DNA of 64,000 nt from Methylothermaceae bacteria B42 (GCA_001566965.1 LSNW01000006.1:1-64000), one strand, 5' to 3'; numbered from the stretch's first letter, positions 7,671-15,871 are shown. Notes: generated by a model not told the origin, from the letters alone. Translations and numbers: made by a program.

Positions 7671-8605
7671 GTTTTCAACTCCTTTACCAGGGTTGTGGCC
7701 TGGCGCCTGAGCGCCCGTTGCAGGGGTTTGACCTGTTGCTCAAAGGCACTGAAAAAACGCTGGCGACCGGACTTTCCCAGACGGCAACCGGAACCGGCGC
7801 GGGAAAAATGCCCGGCTTGCAGCCAGCGCTGGCGAAACCATTGGTAGGCCCATTCGTCAAGACAGGGCCGCCAGGGTTCCACTAGGTCGCAAGCCAGTGA
7901 TTCCCGCCCCCAGTAGGGTTGATGGTAAAACCCGAGCAAAGGGTCAAGCCCCGCCGCCCACGCCATTTGCACCGCGCGGGTGTGCAGCAGCGCATAAGAC
8001 AGGGACAATACCGCATTCACCGGATCAGGCGGCGGGCGCCGCCGGCGGCCTTGAAAACTCAGGCTTGCCGGGAATAGCCGGGCATAGGCCTGAAAGTATA
8101 TCCTGCCGCCGCTGCCCTCCATGCCGAGTAATTGATCCAGGCTTTGGGCCTGCCGGATATTCCCGGCCAGTGCTTGCAACTTATCGGCGGCATCTTCCAG
8201 AACAGAACGGATATCGCGCCGCCGGCCGGTTGTTTCTGTCAGCCAACGGCACTGACGGCGCAGCTTGGCGGCCACCAGGGATTTGGCGAAGTCCAGGCAA
8301 TAAGCGGCATCGGCGCAAGCCCGGTATTGCGCCAGCCGGACGGAAGCGTCATTGTGGCCGTTGCCAAGCAATTGCGCCCGCCGGGTACCGTGGCGGGGAT
8401 CCAGCAGCATGACCGCAACGCCCGCTTCCGCAAGCCGGCCAAGCAGGTTGGTGTCAAGATAGGTTTTGGCGGCAATCACCACCCTTTGAACCAGGGCGAG
8501 AGGCACAGTTTTGCGCCCTTCCGGATTGCGGATGACCAATGCCCCGCCCTCCAGATTCAGTTCACTGTCTTTGCGGTCAAGATAAAGTGTCGCCATTGCC
8601 GTCAC
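7652..8605 (-). CDS. cas1: Cas1 CRISPR integrase
   Basis: This 317-residue Cas1 has all catalytic residues: E163 (GMEGSGGRIYF), H228 (LLGFYHQP) and D240 (LACDLVEPWRP). The N-terminal beta domain reads LYLDRKDSELNLEGGALVI to VAVMLLDPRHG. With Cas2 it integrates prespacers at the leader-repeat junction. The ATG overlaps the stop of the upstream cas2 (ATGA) and the 3' end overlaps the Cas1-like gene. A second in-frame ATG three codons downstream is an alternative start. Confidence 0.97.
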   Translation of the reverse strand: MTAMATLYLDRKDSELNLEGGALVIRNPEGRKTVPLALVQRVVIAAKTYLDTNLLGRLAEAGVAVMLLDPRHGTRRAQLLGNGHNDASVRLAQYRACADAAYCLDFAKSLVAAKLRRQCRWLTETTGRRRDIRSVLEDAADKLQALAGNIRQAQSLDQLLGMEGSGGRIYFQAYARLFPASLSFQGRRRRPPPDPVNAVLSLSYALLHTRAVQMAWAAGLDPLLGFYHQPYWGRESLACDLVEPWRPCLDEWAYQWFRQRWLQAGHFSRAGSGCRLGKSGRQRFFSAFEQQVKPLQRALRRQATTLVKELKTCKPSI

Positions 8606-8886
8606 CCCAGGTAAAACCAGCCGGGATTGTCCGGCTGCACTGCCTTGCCCAATGTCCGCATTTTTTGGCGGGGATCCAGCCGGATAATCAACAGGCTATC
8701 GCACCGGTCATCCAGTACCTGCGCCAGGTCATGGAGTAAATGCCCCTTTTCCGCTTCCGTCATCCAGCATTCGTGCACCGATTTTTGCCCGCCGGTGGCA
8801 TAGTGGCGGGTGATGTGGAGCGCGGCGCGCAACCGTTTGGGGTCACGCACGTCGTAAGCCACCAGGTAAAGTCCCCGTTGAATCAT
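8602..8886 (-). CDS. cas2: Cas2 (first copy)
   Basis: The 94-residue protein has the Cas2 core YLVAYDVRDPKRLRAALHIT, then GGQKSVHECWMT and LLIIRLDP. It starts one base after the stop of the membrane SAVED-like gene and overlaps cas1 by 4 bases, so it is in the middle of a tightly packed leftward adaptation operon. The GGQKSVHECW version is common next to type III Cas1 proteins. Confidence 0.95.
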   Translation of the reverse strand: MIQRGLYLVAYDVRDPKRLRAALHITRHYATGGQKSVHECWMTEAEKGHLLHDLAQVLDDRCDSLLIIRLDPRQKMRTLGKAVQPDNPGWFYLG

Positions 8887-8887
8887 G

Positions 8888-9412
8888 TCACGGTTGCGCT
8901 TTAAGCGGGCCGAAATTCCGGTAACCCTCTCCAGGCTGGTGCTGGTAAAGGATTACCCGAAAGGTGTTGGCAAGTTCCGCTCCCACCAGGGCGGCGGCTA
9001 CCAACGGGCCGGCATGGAAATAATGGACCCGGTCGGCGCCGGAGGCGAGCATTTTCCCCGCCAGTTGGCGAATGACTTCATGCAAGTCCGGCATATCTTC
9101 CGGACGCAGGATCTGGCCGCGGGTGAGGGTGAATATTCTGTCATCGGGAATCTGGCGCAAGTGTTGATCGGTTTGCCGGAAGACTTCCACCGCCGCGCGA
9201 ACCTCCCTGCCAGGCAACAAATCCACAATCAACAGTGCGGGTCGCTGGCCGGGTTGCTTCTGGATTTGCCGAAACCAGCGTTGCCTTCGGCGGCGTTCCC
9301 CGAAAACCACTTCATGCCAAGTCCAAAATACCGGCAGCGTGACAATCAATCCCAACACCACGCTGACAGGATCGAGCCAGGTTAATACAAAATCAGAAAA
9401 TGCTTGCCACAT
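8888..9412 (-). CDS. Membrane-anchored SAVED/CARF-like protein encoded with the adaptation genes
   Basis: The ATG at 9412 is preceded by GGAGGCGTTAT, an excellent ribosome-binding site, so it is preferred over a longer frame from 9484. The 174-residue product has one strong membrane segment (about residues 10-34, WLDPVSVVLGLIVTLPVFWTW), then a basic stretch (GERRRRQRW). The cytosolic domain ends VHYFHAGPLVAAALVGAEL and VILYQHQPGEGY, resembling the last strands of SAVED domains (HLF-x-P-x-ALA-x-G and VxLYE). SAVED domains bind cyclic oligonucleotides made by Cas10 or CD-NTases. The one-membrane-span plus sensor design recalls the type III effector Cam1. The domain call is pattern-based and needs a profile search. 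It is the first gene of the cas2-cas1-cas1L-cas2 operon. Confidence 0.65.
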   Translation of the reverse strand: MWQAFSDFVLTWLDPVSVVLGLIVTLPVFWTWHEVVFGERRRRQRWFRQIQKQPGQRPALLIVDLLPGREVRAAVEVFRQTDQHLRQIPDDRIFTLTRGQILRPEDMPDLHEVIRQLAGKMLASGADRVHYFHAGPLVAAALVGAELANTFRVILYQHQPGEGYRNFGPLKAQP

Positions 9413-9499
9413 ATAACGCCTCCAGTCGATGAATCTTTCGCAGTGAAGGATAAACAATATTCCCCCGCAGGGGGGCAACGGCAAGCTTGCGGCTGAATT

Positions 9500-9760
9500 T
9501 TAACCCGGATATTTCACCAGCCGGATTCGGGCTTTCCCATAATTAACTGATTTTTATACACAAAATGCTTAAGTTTCATGATCCACGAAATCCAATTTGG
9601 CTTCAGCCCGAATCCTATCCCGGCCCTGGCTTGTCCAAGCACGCCTGGGCTTGGGCTTCCTTCAAGCTATAGCTACAGCTATGGCTTTCAGTCCAGCCCG
9701 GCACCCAGCCGCACCTGTACTGCGCCATCATCCGGGATGCTGGTGAAATATCCGGGTTAA
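9500..9760. mobile_element. MITE-like element with perfect 22-bp terminal inverted repeats
   Basis: TTAACCCGGATATTTCACCAGC (first 20 bases at 9500-9519, complete to 9521) is repeated exactly in inverse orientation at 9739-9760. The 261-bp unit holds no transposase frame. An internal inverted pair (GGATTCGGGCT at 9523-9533 and AGCCCGAATCC at about 9605-9615) gives extra structure. No clear target duplication is visible. It fills most of the 437-bp gap between the adaptation operon and the next gene, and nothing else was recognised there. Confidence 0.55.
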
Positions 9761-9849
9761 GGGACATATCCGTCAACTTTTCTATACTCAATAAGACAAC
9801 GACAGTGTTGGACAATGGTAGATAAAACTTGATTATTTCGGAGCAAGCA

Positions 9850-10215
9850 ATGAATAAACAGCTTTTGATCATTCCCTTTTTGGCCATGGCGCTATTTGGC
9901 AATGCCCATGCGCTGGATAAAGTCCGCCTGTGCAAACAGGCCATTGGGGCCGGATTCGGCATGACCGTGGAAAAAGCCGATAGCCTGCTATTGACGGAAC
10001 AACGCAAGGACCAAAACTACGCCTTTGTTCCGGCCGATAGTAGAGACCCGGCCACCTACAGTTGTTATCTTGTGATCGGGCAAGAATACGCTTCGGTCAC
10101 CAAGGAGGAAGCCGGCAAGCTGTATCAAAAAGACATTACCGGCTACGTTTGGAAGGGCAAACTGTATCTGCACGTGGTTCCCGAACCCCGGGGGGACTGG
10201 AAAGATTATTTGTAA
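9850..10215 (+). CDS. Small secreted protein of unknown function
   Basis: From the ATG at 9850 (GGAGCAAGCA just upstream) the 121-residue product has a signal peptide: MNKQLLIIPFLAMALFGNAHA, with cleavage likely after AHA. The mature part, about 100 residues, has two Cys (VRLCKQAIGAGFGMTVEKA and YSCYLVIGQEYASVTKEEAG) and ends in VWKGKLYLHVVPEPRGDW. I do not recognise a family. It stands alone, convergent with the DUF1640 gene. It is probably periplasmic. Confidence 0.7.
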   Translation: MNKQLLIIPFLAMALFGNAHALDKVRLCKQAIGAGFGMTVEKADSLLLTEQRKDQNYAFVPADSRDPATYSCYLVIGQEYASVTKEEAGKLYQKDITGYVWKGKLYLHVVPEPRGDWKDYL

Positions 10216-10368
10216 TCCGCTCCAAGGTTTAGCTGAAGCCCACTGGCTTTGTCGCGGACGATGGAGCCAGCGGGCGCTTGGAGGGTTCTCTCAGGAACGG
10301 CTCGGTCAGATAACGGACGGAACGCCCGCCGTTCTTCTTTGAAATCCGCCAACGGAAATGCGGGGTTG

Positions 10369-10818
10369 TTACCTTGCCAGGCCAATCAGCCGGGCCAAAA
10401 ATTCCAGGGCGTTTTGGTTGAGAATGATGATGGTAAACATCAACACCAGAAACAAAAGGGTGAACTTGCGGTCTATGCGTTCAAAGCGGGCGTCGATTTT
10501 TCCGAATTCCCCGCGCAGCTCGGCAATTTCCCCCCGCAGTTCAGCAATTTGCCCCTCTAGCCGGGCTTGAACCTGGACAATTTTTCCTTCGAGCTGGGCT
10601 TGACCCTGGGTGATCTCGCCTTTCACCTCGGCGATGTCGCCCCTTAAATCGGCAATATCCGCCTTGAGTCCGGAAACGTCACCCTTGGTGGCCAGATTGT
10701 TCCAGACAAACTCCCCCAGCGCTTCGGCCTCCGCCTCGGCAATGGCTTCCGCCTGAGACGGGGGCAACCCCGCGTCCCGCAGGCGCTTGGCAAGTTTGAG
10801 GGTATCGAAAGTGATCAT
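10369..10818 (-). CDS. DUF1640-type coiled-coil protein with C-terminal membrane anchor
   Basis: The 149-residue protein has an N-terminal helical head (FDTLKLAKRLRDAGLPPSQAEAIAEA), a central run of heptad-like repeats (GLKADIADLRGDIAEVKGEI and QAQLEGKIVQVQARLEGQI) and a C-terminal membrane helix (KFTLLFLVLMFTIIILNQNALEFL). This layout is that of the DUF1640/CCDC90-like family. The role is unknown. The G-x-I-A-x-L-R-G-x-I repeats at the DNA level suggest expansion and contraction by slippage. Confidence 0.8.
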   Translation of the reverse strand: MITFDTLKLAKRLRDAGLPPSQAEAIAEAEAEALGEFVWNNLATKGDVSGLKADIADLRGDIAEVKGEITQGQAQLEGKIVQVQARLEGQIAELRGEIAELRGEFGKIDARFERIDRKFTLLFLVLMFTIIILNQNALEFLARLIGLAR

Positions 10819-10888
10819 TGAACGGCTCCTGTCATGGCATTCATATTAGCCTTACCGGAAAGTCCATTCAAGTAAGCAATATTGATGC

Positions 10889-11140
10889 TTAGCCACCGGC
10901 AATCTCAGGCCAGACGGCGACCACATCTCCCTCTTTCAGTTCAGTCGTCATGCGTTGATCCGGCGGGATATAAACGCCGTTGATCAATACCAGATGGCGC
11001 AGTTTTTCGGGGATATGGAAACGGTCGAGACAGGCTTGCACGGAAGCGCCCGGCGGTACTTCAAGCGTGACTTGATGATTCCGGGCGTCTTCCGGGAGGT
11101 ATTTTTCCAGGGTGGCGAAAAGTTTGACGGTGATTTTCAC
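10889..11140 (-). CDS. MoaD/ThiS-like sulfur carrier protein of the aldehyde oxidoreductase operon
   Basis: This 83-residue beta-grasp protein reads MKITVKLFATLEKYLPE at the start and ends GDVVAVWPEIAGG. The C-terminal GG is the site adenylated by a MoeB-type E1 and thiocarboxylated. It is the last gene of a leftward operon, and its start overlaps the stop of the FAD gene by 4 bases. AOR operons with a private MoaD-like protein are known (Aromatoleum aor cluster), where it probably serves tungstopterin assembly. A MoeB/HesA homologue is present at 22022. Confidence 0.85.
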   Translation of the reverse strand: MKITVKLFATLEKYLPEDARNHQVTLEVPPGASVQACLDRFHIPEKLRHLVLINGVYIPPDQRMTTELKEGDVVAVWPEIAGG

Positions 11141-12411
11141 AACAACCCGGCATTAAAGCCAATGGGTTCCACCGAAGCCAGATAGGCTTCCATGATCCGG
11201 GTGGGGTCTTGCGTGAGTTTGGACTTCCAGCCATTCAAATGCACGCCGCTTTGAATCAGCCCCCGCAGCACGCCAATATGATCGGTATGGCCGACACAGG
11301 TGGCGCCCACCAACACATCTTCTTGAAACTGGAGGTTGATATAACGGTACCGGCCACGGTCGTAAAGAGTAGCGCTATCGCCTCCTTCCACTCCTTGCCA
11401 CAGCCCAAAGGAGCTGGAAATCAAACCCAGGGTGTCGAGCACGTTCATGTTGAGATTGCCCTTGTGGCGCGCTGCGCGTCCCGCCATGTTGCGGGCGGCG
11501 ATAAGGGCGTGATCGGCGGCGGTGGGCTGGATGGCCTGGACTTGCCAGTCGCTGGTGGAAAAGTCCAGCCCCTGGGCCACGTCCCCGGCGGCATAGATAT
11601 CTTCGGCGCTGGTACGCAGGTGGCGGTCAACGACAATGCCTTGATCCACCTGGATACCGCTGCCATCAAGAAAATCCACGTTGGCCTTGACGCCGGTGGC
11701 CAGCACCACCAAATCCGCCGGCAGTGGAGAACGGCCGTCGCACAAAACGCCGAGAAGCGCGTCTCCCGAGGGCTTTGATGTTTCGATACCGGTAATGGGG
11801 GTGCCGGTCAAGACGGTGATGCCTTGCTTTTCGCACCACGCCTTGAGCAACCCGCCCGCTTTGCCGTCCATCATCCGCGGCACCATGCGTTCGCCCATTT
11901 CCACCACCGTCAAACGGGCGCCACGCTTGGCCAGGGCTTCCAAAATGATACAGCCGATAAAGCCGGCGCCAATCAATACCACGCGGCTGCCAGACTGAGT
12001 AAATCGGGCGATCCGGCGGGCATCATCCAGGGTCCAGCAGTGGACGACCCGTTCGTGGTGGACGCCTTCCACCGGCGGCGATAGCGGGGTGGAACCGGTC
12101 GCAAGCAGTAATTTGTCGTAGCCCAGTTCACCACCGCTTTGCAGTTTCAGGCGATGCATTGACGGCGCCACAGAGTCAACTCTGTCATGGCGAATTTCGA
12201 TCCGGCGCTGATTAAAGTAATCCGGTTGCTTGCGCAGATAGGTGCCGGATTCGTTGATTTTGCCGGCCAAATAGTAAGGAATCGCCATGCGGGAATAGGG
12301 CGGCTCCGGTTCGTCGCCAATAAGGGTAATCTCGCATTGCGGATCCAGTTTGCGCAGCATGTCGGCGGCTACCACGCCCGCCGGGCCAGTGCCTACGATG
12401 ACGTGTTTCAT
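11137..12411 (-). CDS. FAD/NAD(P)H-dependent oxidoreductase subunit of the AOR operon
   Basis: The start at 12411 is chosen because GAGGAAACGGAC lies directly upstream. The 424-residue product has the FAD-binding N-terminus HVIVGTGPAGVVAADMLRKL, the NAD-binding GxGxxG motif VVLIGAGFIGCIILEAL around residue 150, and the second FAD motif EDIYAAGDVAQGLDF. It is a pyridine-nucleotide disulfide oxidoreductase family member of the nitrite reductase/NADH oxidase type. In three-subunit AORs such a subunit links the enzyme to NAD(P)H. It overlaps the MoaD-like gene and is separated from the AOR gene by a 275-bp repeat-filled gap. Confidence 0.85.
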   Translation of the reverse strand: MKHVIVGTGPAGVVAADMLRKLDPQCEITLIGDEPEPPYSRMAIPYYLAGKINESGTYLRKQPDYFNQRRIEIRHDRVDSVAPSMHRLKLQSGGELGYDKLLLATGSTPLSPPVEGVHHERVVHCWTLDDARRIARFTQSGSRVVLIGAGFIGCIILEALAKRGARLTVVEMGERMVPRMMDGKAGGLLKAWCEKQGITVLTGTPITGIETSKPSGDALLGVLCDGRSPLPADLVVLATGVKANVDFLDGSGIQVDQGIVVDRHLRTSAEDIYAAGDVAQGLDFSTSDWQVQAIQPTAADHALIAARNMAGRAARHKGNLNMNVLDTLGLISSSFGLWQGVEGGDSATLYDRGRYRYINLQFQEDVLVGATCVGHTDHIGVLRGLIQSGVHLNGWKSKLTQDPTRIMEAYLASVEPIGFNAGLL

Positions 12412-12438
12412 GTCCGTTTCCTCGTGTGTATATATGTC

Positions 12439-12676
12439 CACCGCAGAGGCGCGGAGAATGCGGAGAAGAACTTTTTTGTCATGTCCAAGCCTTGGGTTTT
12501 TTGAGGTGTTCCGGTGTTCCTGCCGTGGGTGTTGGCGGCCTGGATGGCCGCCATCAAGCCTCCATGGATGGATTTACGGCGTCCCACGGCAGGAATGCCG
12601 GAACACTTTGACTGGGTAGAATCATAACGCAAGTAAAAACCAGTTCTATTTCTGCGTCCTCTGCGCCTCAGCGGTG
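12439..12676. repeat. Composite repeat: outer 18-bp inverted repeat enclosing variable-arm hairpin copy A
   Basis: The outer pair CACCGCAGAGGCGCGGAG (12439-12456) and its near complement (12659-12676) match at 16 of 18 positions. Inside lies the hairpin element: arm 12506-12529 pairs with 12583-12606 over 24 positions with two G-T wobbles. It encloses the core with inner stem GGCGGCC-TGGAT-GGCCGCC, then ATCAAGCC and GGATTTACGGCGT. It separates the AOR gene from the FAD gene and could cause polarity or act as a terminator. No gene is seen in the gap. Confidence 0.8.
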
Positions 12677-12686
12677 AAAAAATTCA

Positions 12687-14537
12687 TCATAACCCCAACC
12701 GGCTGAGGGTTTCGGGCAAAGGCACGCCTTCCGGCGTCCAGCCCCTTAACTGATAGTATTCCGGCAGCATTTTGTGCAGTTCGTTGACCTTGCCCTTGGC
12801 GGGGCCGGTCTTGGCCGCTTCCTTGAGAATCCGCTTGGGCAAGGTGTCGTCCTTGGCGGTGATGCCGGCATCAAGGTTGAACTTGCGTTCCAGATTCCAG
12901 ATCCGCTCGCCCACCTCCATCAGTTTCTCCACCGTCCACTCACCCTCGCAGGCGGCGTCAATCTGGGGGGCGATATTGTCCAGGGTCCAGGCGAAGGTGG
13001 TGAACACGCACAGGCCGGAAGAATCCACTGCCGCGGTGGCGTCCTGGAATTCCTTGACCATGGCGGCCTTGCCTTCGGTCACCAAGGGATCGGTCTTCAC
13101 CGGAACGCCCAGTACCTCCGAAGAAACCGTGTAGGAACGCAAATGACACGCGCCCCGGTTGGAAGTGGCGTAGGTCAACCCCATGCCTTGCAATCCCCGG
13201 GGATCGTAAGCGGGAAATTCCTGGCCCTTGACGGTCATGGACAGGTCGGGATTGCCGTACTTTTCGCACAGGCGCCTCGAACCCAGGCCGATTTCCAGAC
13301 CAAACCCCTCGCCCCGGGCGGTCAATTCCGCCACCCGCACCAGCGCCTCGGCATTACCGAAACGCAAATCGATGCCGCCGGTATCTTCCAGGGTCAATTG
13401 GCCGTTTTCAAACAATTCCATCGCCGCCGCGACAGTGGCGCCAAAGGAAATGGGATCGAGGCCATCCTCGTTACAGAGAAAATTGCAATAGGTCAAGGCA
13501 TCCAGATCATCCACCCCCAGGTCCGAACCCAGAGCCCAGGCCGCTTCGTACTCCACGCCGCCGGAAGCGTGCCAGTAGCGGGGCTTGTTGACGACGGAAA
13601 AGTGCTTCTGGTCGATGGTGGAGATCCGCCCACAGGCGATAGTGCATCCAAAGCAAGCGGCATTGGTCACCAGATTGGGCTTGCCGTCGGAAGGCCGGGG
13701 CTGGTGCATGGCCTCGCCGGAGATTTTGTAGGCCCCTTCAAATTGCACTTCCCGGTAGTTGCGGGTCGGCATGGCCCCCACTTCGTTGATGATATTCATC
13801 AATACCTGGGTGCCATAGGTAGGCAGCCCCTCGCTGGTGACCGGACTTTCCGCCAATACTAGCTTGGCGGCTTCGGTGCTTTGAACGAAACGCTTGGGGT
13901 CTTTTAAATTGGCGATGCCTCGGGTGCCGCGCACCGCCACCGCCTTTAGATTTTTCGACGCCATCACCGTCCCTACCCCGGAACGGCCCGCAGCCCGGTG
14001 CAGGTCGTTAATGATGCCGGAAAAGAGGCAGCCCTTTTCCGCCGCCCGGCCCACAGTGGCGATTCTGAGCAGCGGATCCTGGTGCTTTTTATGGAGAATC
14101 TCATCAGTGTCCCAGACCGATTTGCCCCAGATTTCATCCGCCGGAAGCAACTGCGCTGTTTCGTTTTCAATATAGAGATAGACCGGCTGCGGGGACTTGC
14201 CCTCAAAAATAATCATATCCCAGCCGGCGAATTTCAGTTCGGCACCGAAAAAACCGCCGGAATTGGAGCAGGCAATGCAGCCGGTCAGCGGGCTTTTGGT
14301 GACCACCGAATAGCGACCGGCGGTGGAAGCCATGGTGCCGGTCAACGGCCCCGTCACCATGATGAGCTTGTTTGCCGGCGATAACGGATCCACTTTGGGA
14401 TCGACCTCTTCACTCAAATATTTGCTGGCCAGGCCCCGTTGCCCCAAATACTCCGCCGCCCAGGCCATATTGAGGGGTTCTTCCCGGCAATTGCCGCTGG
14501 TCAAATCCACCCGTAGCACTTTGCGTGTCCAAGCCAT
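12687..14537 (-). CDS. Aldehyde:ferredoxin oxidoreductase, tungstopterin subunit
   Basis: The 616-residue protein begins WTRKVLRVDLTSGNC and shows the AOR N-terminal domain (LGQRGLASKYLSEEVDP, VTGPLTGTMASTAGRYSVV, SNSGGFFGAELKFAGWD). The [4Fe-4S] ligands are C-x2-C-x3-C near residues 295-302 (ACFGCTIACGR) and a distal Cys near residue 508 (SSGLCVFTTF). The enzyme oxidises aldehydes to acids at a bis-tungstopterin site, and the substrate cannot be read from sequence. It lies 12 bp after the ferredoxin gene and before the FAD and MoaD-like genes, an arrangement like the AorABC enzymes. In a methylotroph, formaldehyde or other short aldehydes are possible substrates (inference). Confidence 0.95.
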   Translation of the reverse strand: MAWTRKVLRVDLTSGNCREEPLNMAWAAEYLGQRGLASKYLSEEVDPKVDPLSPANKLIMVTGPLTGTMASTAGRYSVVTKSPLTGCIACSNSGGFFGAELKFAGWDMIIFEGKSPQPVYLYIENETAQLLPADEIWGKSVWDTDEILHKKHQDPLLRIATVGRAAEKGCLFSGIINDLHRAAGRSGVGTVMASKNLKAVAVRGTRGIANLKDPKRFVQSTEAAKLVLAESPVTSEGLPTYGTQVLMNIINEVGAMPTRNYREVQFEGAYKISGEAMHQPRPSDGKPNLVTNAACFGCTIACGRISTIDQKHFSVVNKPRYWHASGGVEYEAAWALGSDLGVDDLDALTYCNFLCNEDGLDPISFGATVAAAMELFENGQLTLEDTGGIDLRFGNAEALVRVAELTARGEGFGLEIGLGSRRLCEKYGNPDLSMTVKGQEFPAYDPRGLQGMGLTYATSNRGACHLRSYTVSSEVLGVPVKTDPLVTEGKAAMVKEFQDATAAVDSSGLCVFTTFAWTLDNIAPQIDAACEGEWTVEKLMEVGERIWNLERKFNLDAGITAKDDTLPKRILKEAAKTGPAKGKVNELHKMLPEYYQLRGWTPEGVPLPETLSRLGL

Positions 14538-14549
14538 GTCTAGTCCTCC

Positions 14550-15020
14550 TTATTCGCTCAACAGGGTTGCGGCATGGGCGCGCATCCGTTGATAACCGGT
14601 TTGCTGGGCATCCACGAAGGTGATGGCCTCGGTGGGACAAGCCTTGGCGCAGGCCGGGTCGCCGCCGCACAGATCACACTTGTAGACCACGCCGCTGTCG
14701 ACATCGTAATTCACTGTGCCGAAGGGACAGGCGATGGTGCACACCTTGCAGCCGACACAGGTATCGGCCAGTACTTGTTTCACGCCGGTGGATTCATCCA
14801 GCACAATGGCTTCCACCGGACAGGCGTGGAGACACCAGGCCTCGCTACACTGGGTGCAGGTGTAGGGGGCAAAACGCCCGCTATCATGAAAGTTGAATAC
14901 CTTGATCCGGGATTTGGCCGGGTTGAACACCCCCTCCTGCTCGAACGAGCACGCCAATTCACATTGCAGGCAACCGGTGCATTTTTCCGGTTCCAGTTGC
15001 AGGGCTTTGAGCATTGCCAC
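14550..15020 (-). CDS. Four-cluster ferredoxin-like subunit of the AOR operon
   Basis: The 156-residue protein carries Cys motifs for about four [4Fe-4S] clusters: CTGCLQCELAC, CTQCSEAWCLHACP, CVGCKVCTIACPFG and CDLCGGDPACAKACP. This DMSO-reductase beta-subunit type pattern is seen in electron-transfer subunits of AOR and formate-oxidising enzymes. It is the first gene of the leftward operon ferredoxin-AOR-FAD subunit-MoaD and would pass electrons from the tungsten centre to the flavoprotein. A 71-bp gap upstream separates it from the RiPP cluster on the same strand, so shared transcription cannot be excluded. Confidence 0.92.
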   Translation of the reverse strand: MAMLKALQLEPEKCTGCLQCELACSFEQEGVFNPAKSRIKVFNFHDSGRFAPYTCTQCSEAWCLHACPVEAIVLDESTGVKQVLADTCVGCKVCTIACPFGTVNYDVDSGVVYKCDLCGGDPACAKACPTEAITFVDAQQTGYQRMRAHAATLLSE

Positions 15021-15091
15021 TCTCCTCCGATTGCTGATATTTGCATGGTATGAAGAAGCGCTGCCGGGGTCAATGGCGCGGTCAATCTAAA

Positions 15092-15871
15092 TTACTCTAT
15101 CTTGACTTCCACGATTAATCCCTCCTCCAACCATTGGCGCAGCATCAATGCGGCTTTTTCGGCAGCATTCATCTCATCTTGCCAATGGATCAATCCTTCG
15201 CAGATTTCGGCAAAGTTTTTTCCCTCCAAAGCGGTTTGCAGTGCCTGGGCTTCCGGTGCCTTGAGGGAACGGAAAAATGTTTTTAATCCATTCCGCCAGA
15301 TCAGCCAGGTGACAGGCTTATCCGAGGGTTGGCATACAGGGGGGGATTTGTCTTCCTGAAAGGCCTTCCAGACCTGGGACACGGGATAGGTCAAATCCAG
15401 CAGGCGGACACTGGGATGAAAATGGAAGACCAGCCCGGGCCATGCTTCAGGCACTACCGTCATCAAAGCATCGGCGGTCAAAGGCTGGGCGTCGGGGCAA
15501 TCGAAAGCTTCCCCCAAGGCCCACTCAAAGCGGGCCATTTCCGCCAGTTGGGGTTGGCTTGACCAGGGGGGGCGGGATTGGAGAAAAGACGGCAACTGCT
15601 TGCCGTACCAGCGAATAGAAGCATATTGAGAGGGGCAGGCAGCAATAAACTCGCCAGCCATCCCAACGAAAGCTTCCTCTCCCAGCCAGCGGCATAAATG
15701 GGGAAATTCGACTTTCAGCGCGTCAGTAAGTCGTAATCGATAGGCATTTCGATAAATAGCAAAACGTTGCTCTGCATCCTCACCTGCAATGAAATCAGAA
15801 ACAGCACTATCCGGCTGGAGGATTGCCTGCTGAAAAATCTTTTGCAATTGCACCAGGTCCGGCGCTTTCAT
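15092..15871 (-). CDS. bufC: DUF2063 (BufC/MbnC-like) partner of the DUF692 enzyme
   Basis: The 259-residue protein has the DUF2063 N-terminal domain ([43 protein letters not shown], then [15 protein letters not shown]) and a winged-helix-like C-terminus rich in acidic residues. In bufferin, TglH and methanobactin pathways such partners bind the precursor and recruit the multinuclear non-heme iron oxidase. Its ATG overlaps the bufB stop by 4 bases. The symbol follows gene order and family and is inference. Confidence 0.85.
   Translation of the reverse strand: MKAPDLVQLQKIFQQAILQPDSAVSDFIAGEDAEQRFAIYRNAYRLRLTDALKVEFPHLCRWLGEEAFVGMAGEFIAACPSQYASIRWYGKQLPSFLQSRPPWSSQPQLAEMARFEWALGEAFDCPDAQPLTADALMTVVPEAWPGLVFHFHPSVRLLDLTYPVSQVWKAFQEDKSPPVCQPSDKPVTWLIWRNGLKTFFRSLKAPEAQALQTALEGKNFAEICEGLIHWQDEMNAAEKAALMLRQWLEEGLIVEVKIE

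Noticed and set aside
9500-9760. Complete insertion sequence
   Set aside because: Only 261 bp lie between the ends and no transposase frame is present.
12506-12606. Integron attC site interpretation of the hairpin elements
   Set aside because: The arms lack the conserved attC R'/R'' core sites, no cassette arrays lie between copies, and no integron integrase is in view.
12774-13862. Long plus-strand open frame (362 codons) opposite the AOR gene
   Set aside because: It is antisense to a well-conserved enzyme, has no recognisable domains and shows the composition expected of the complementary strand of a GC-biased gene.
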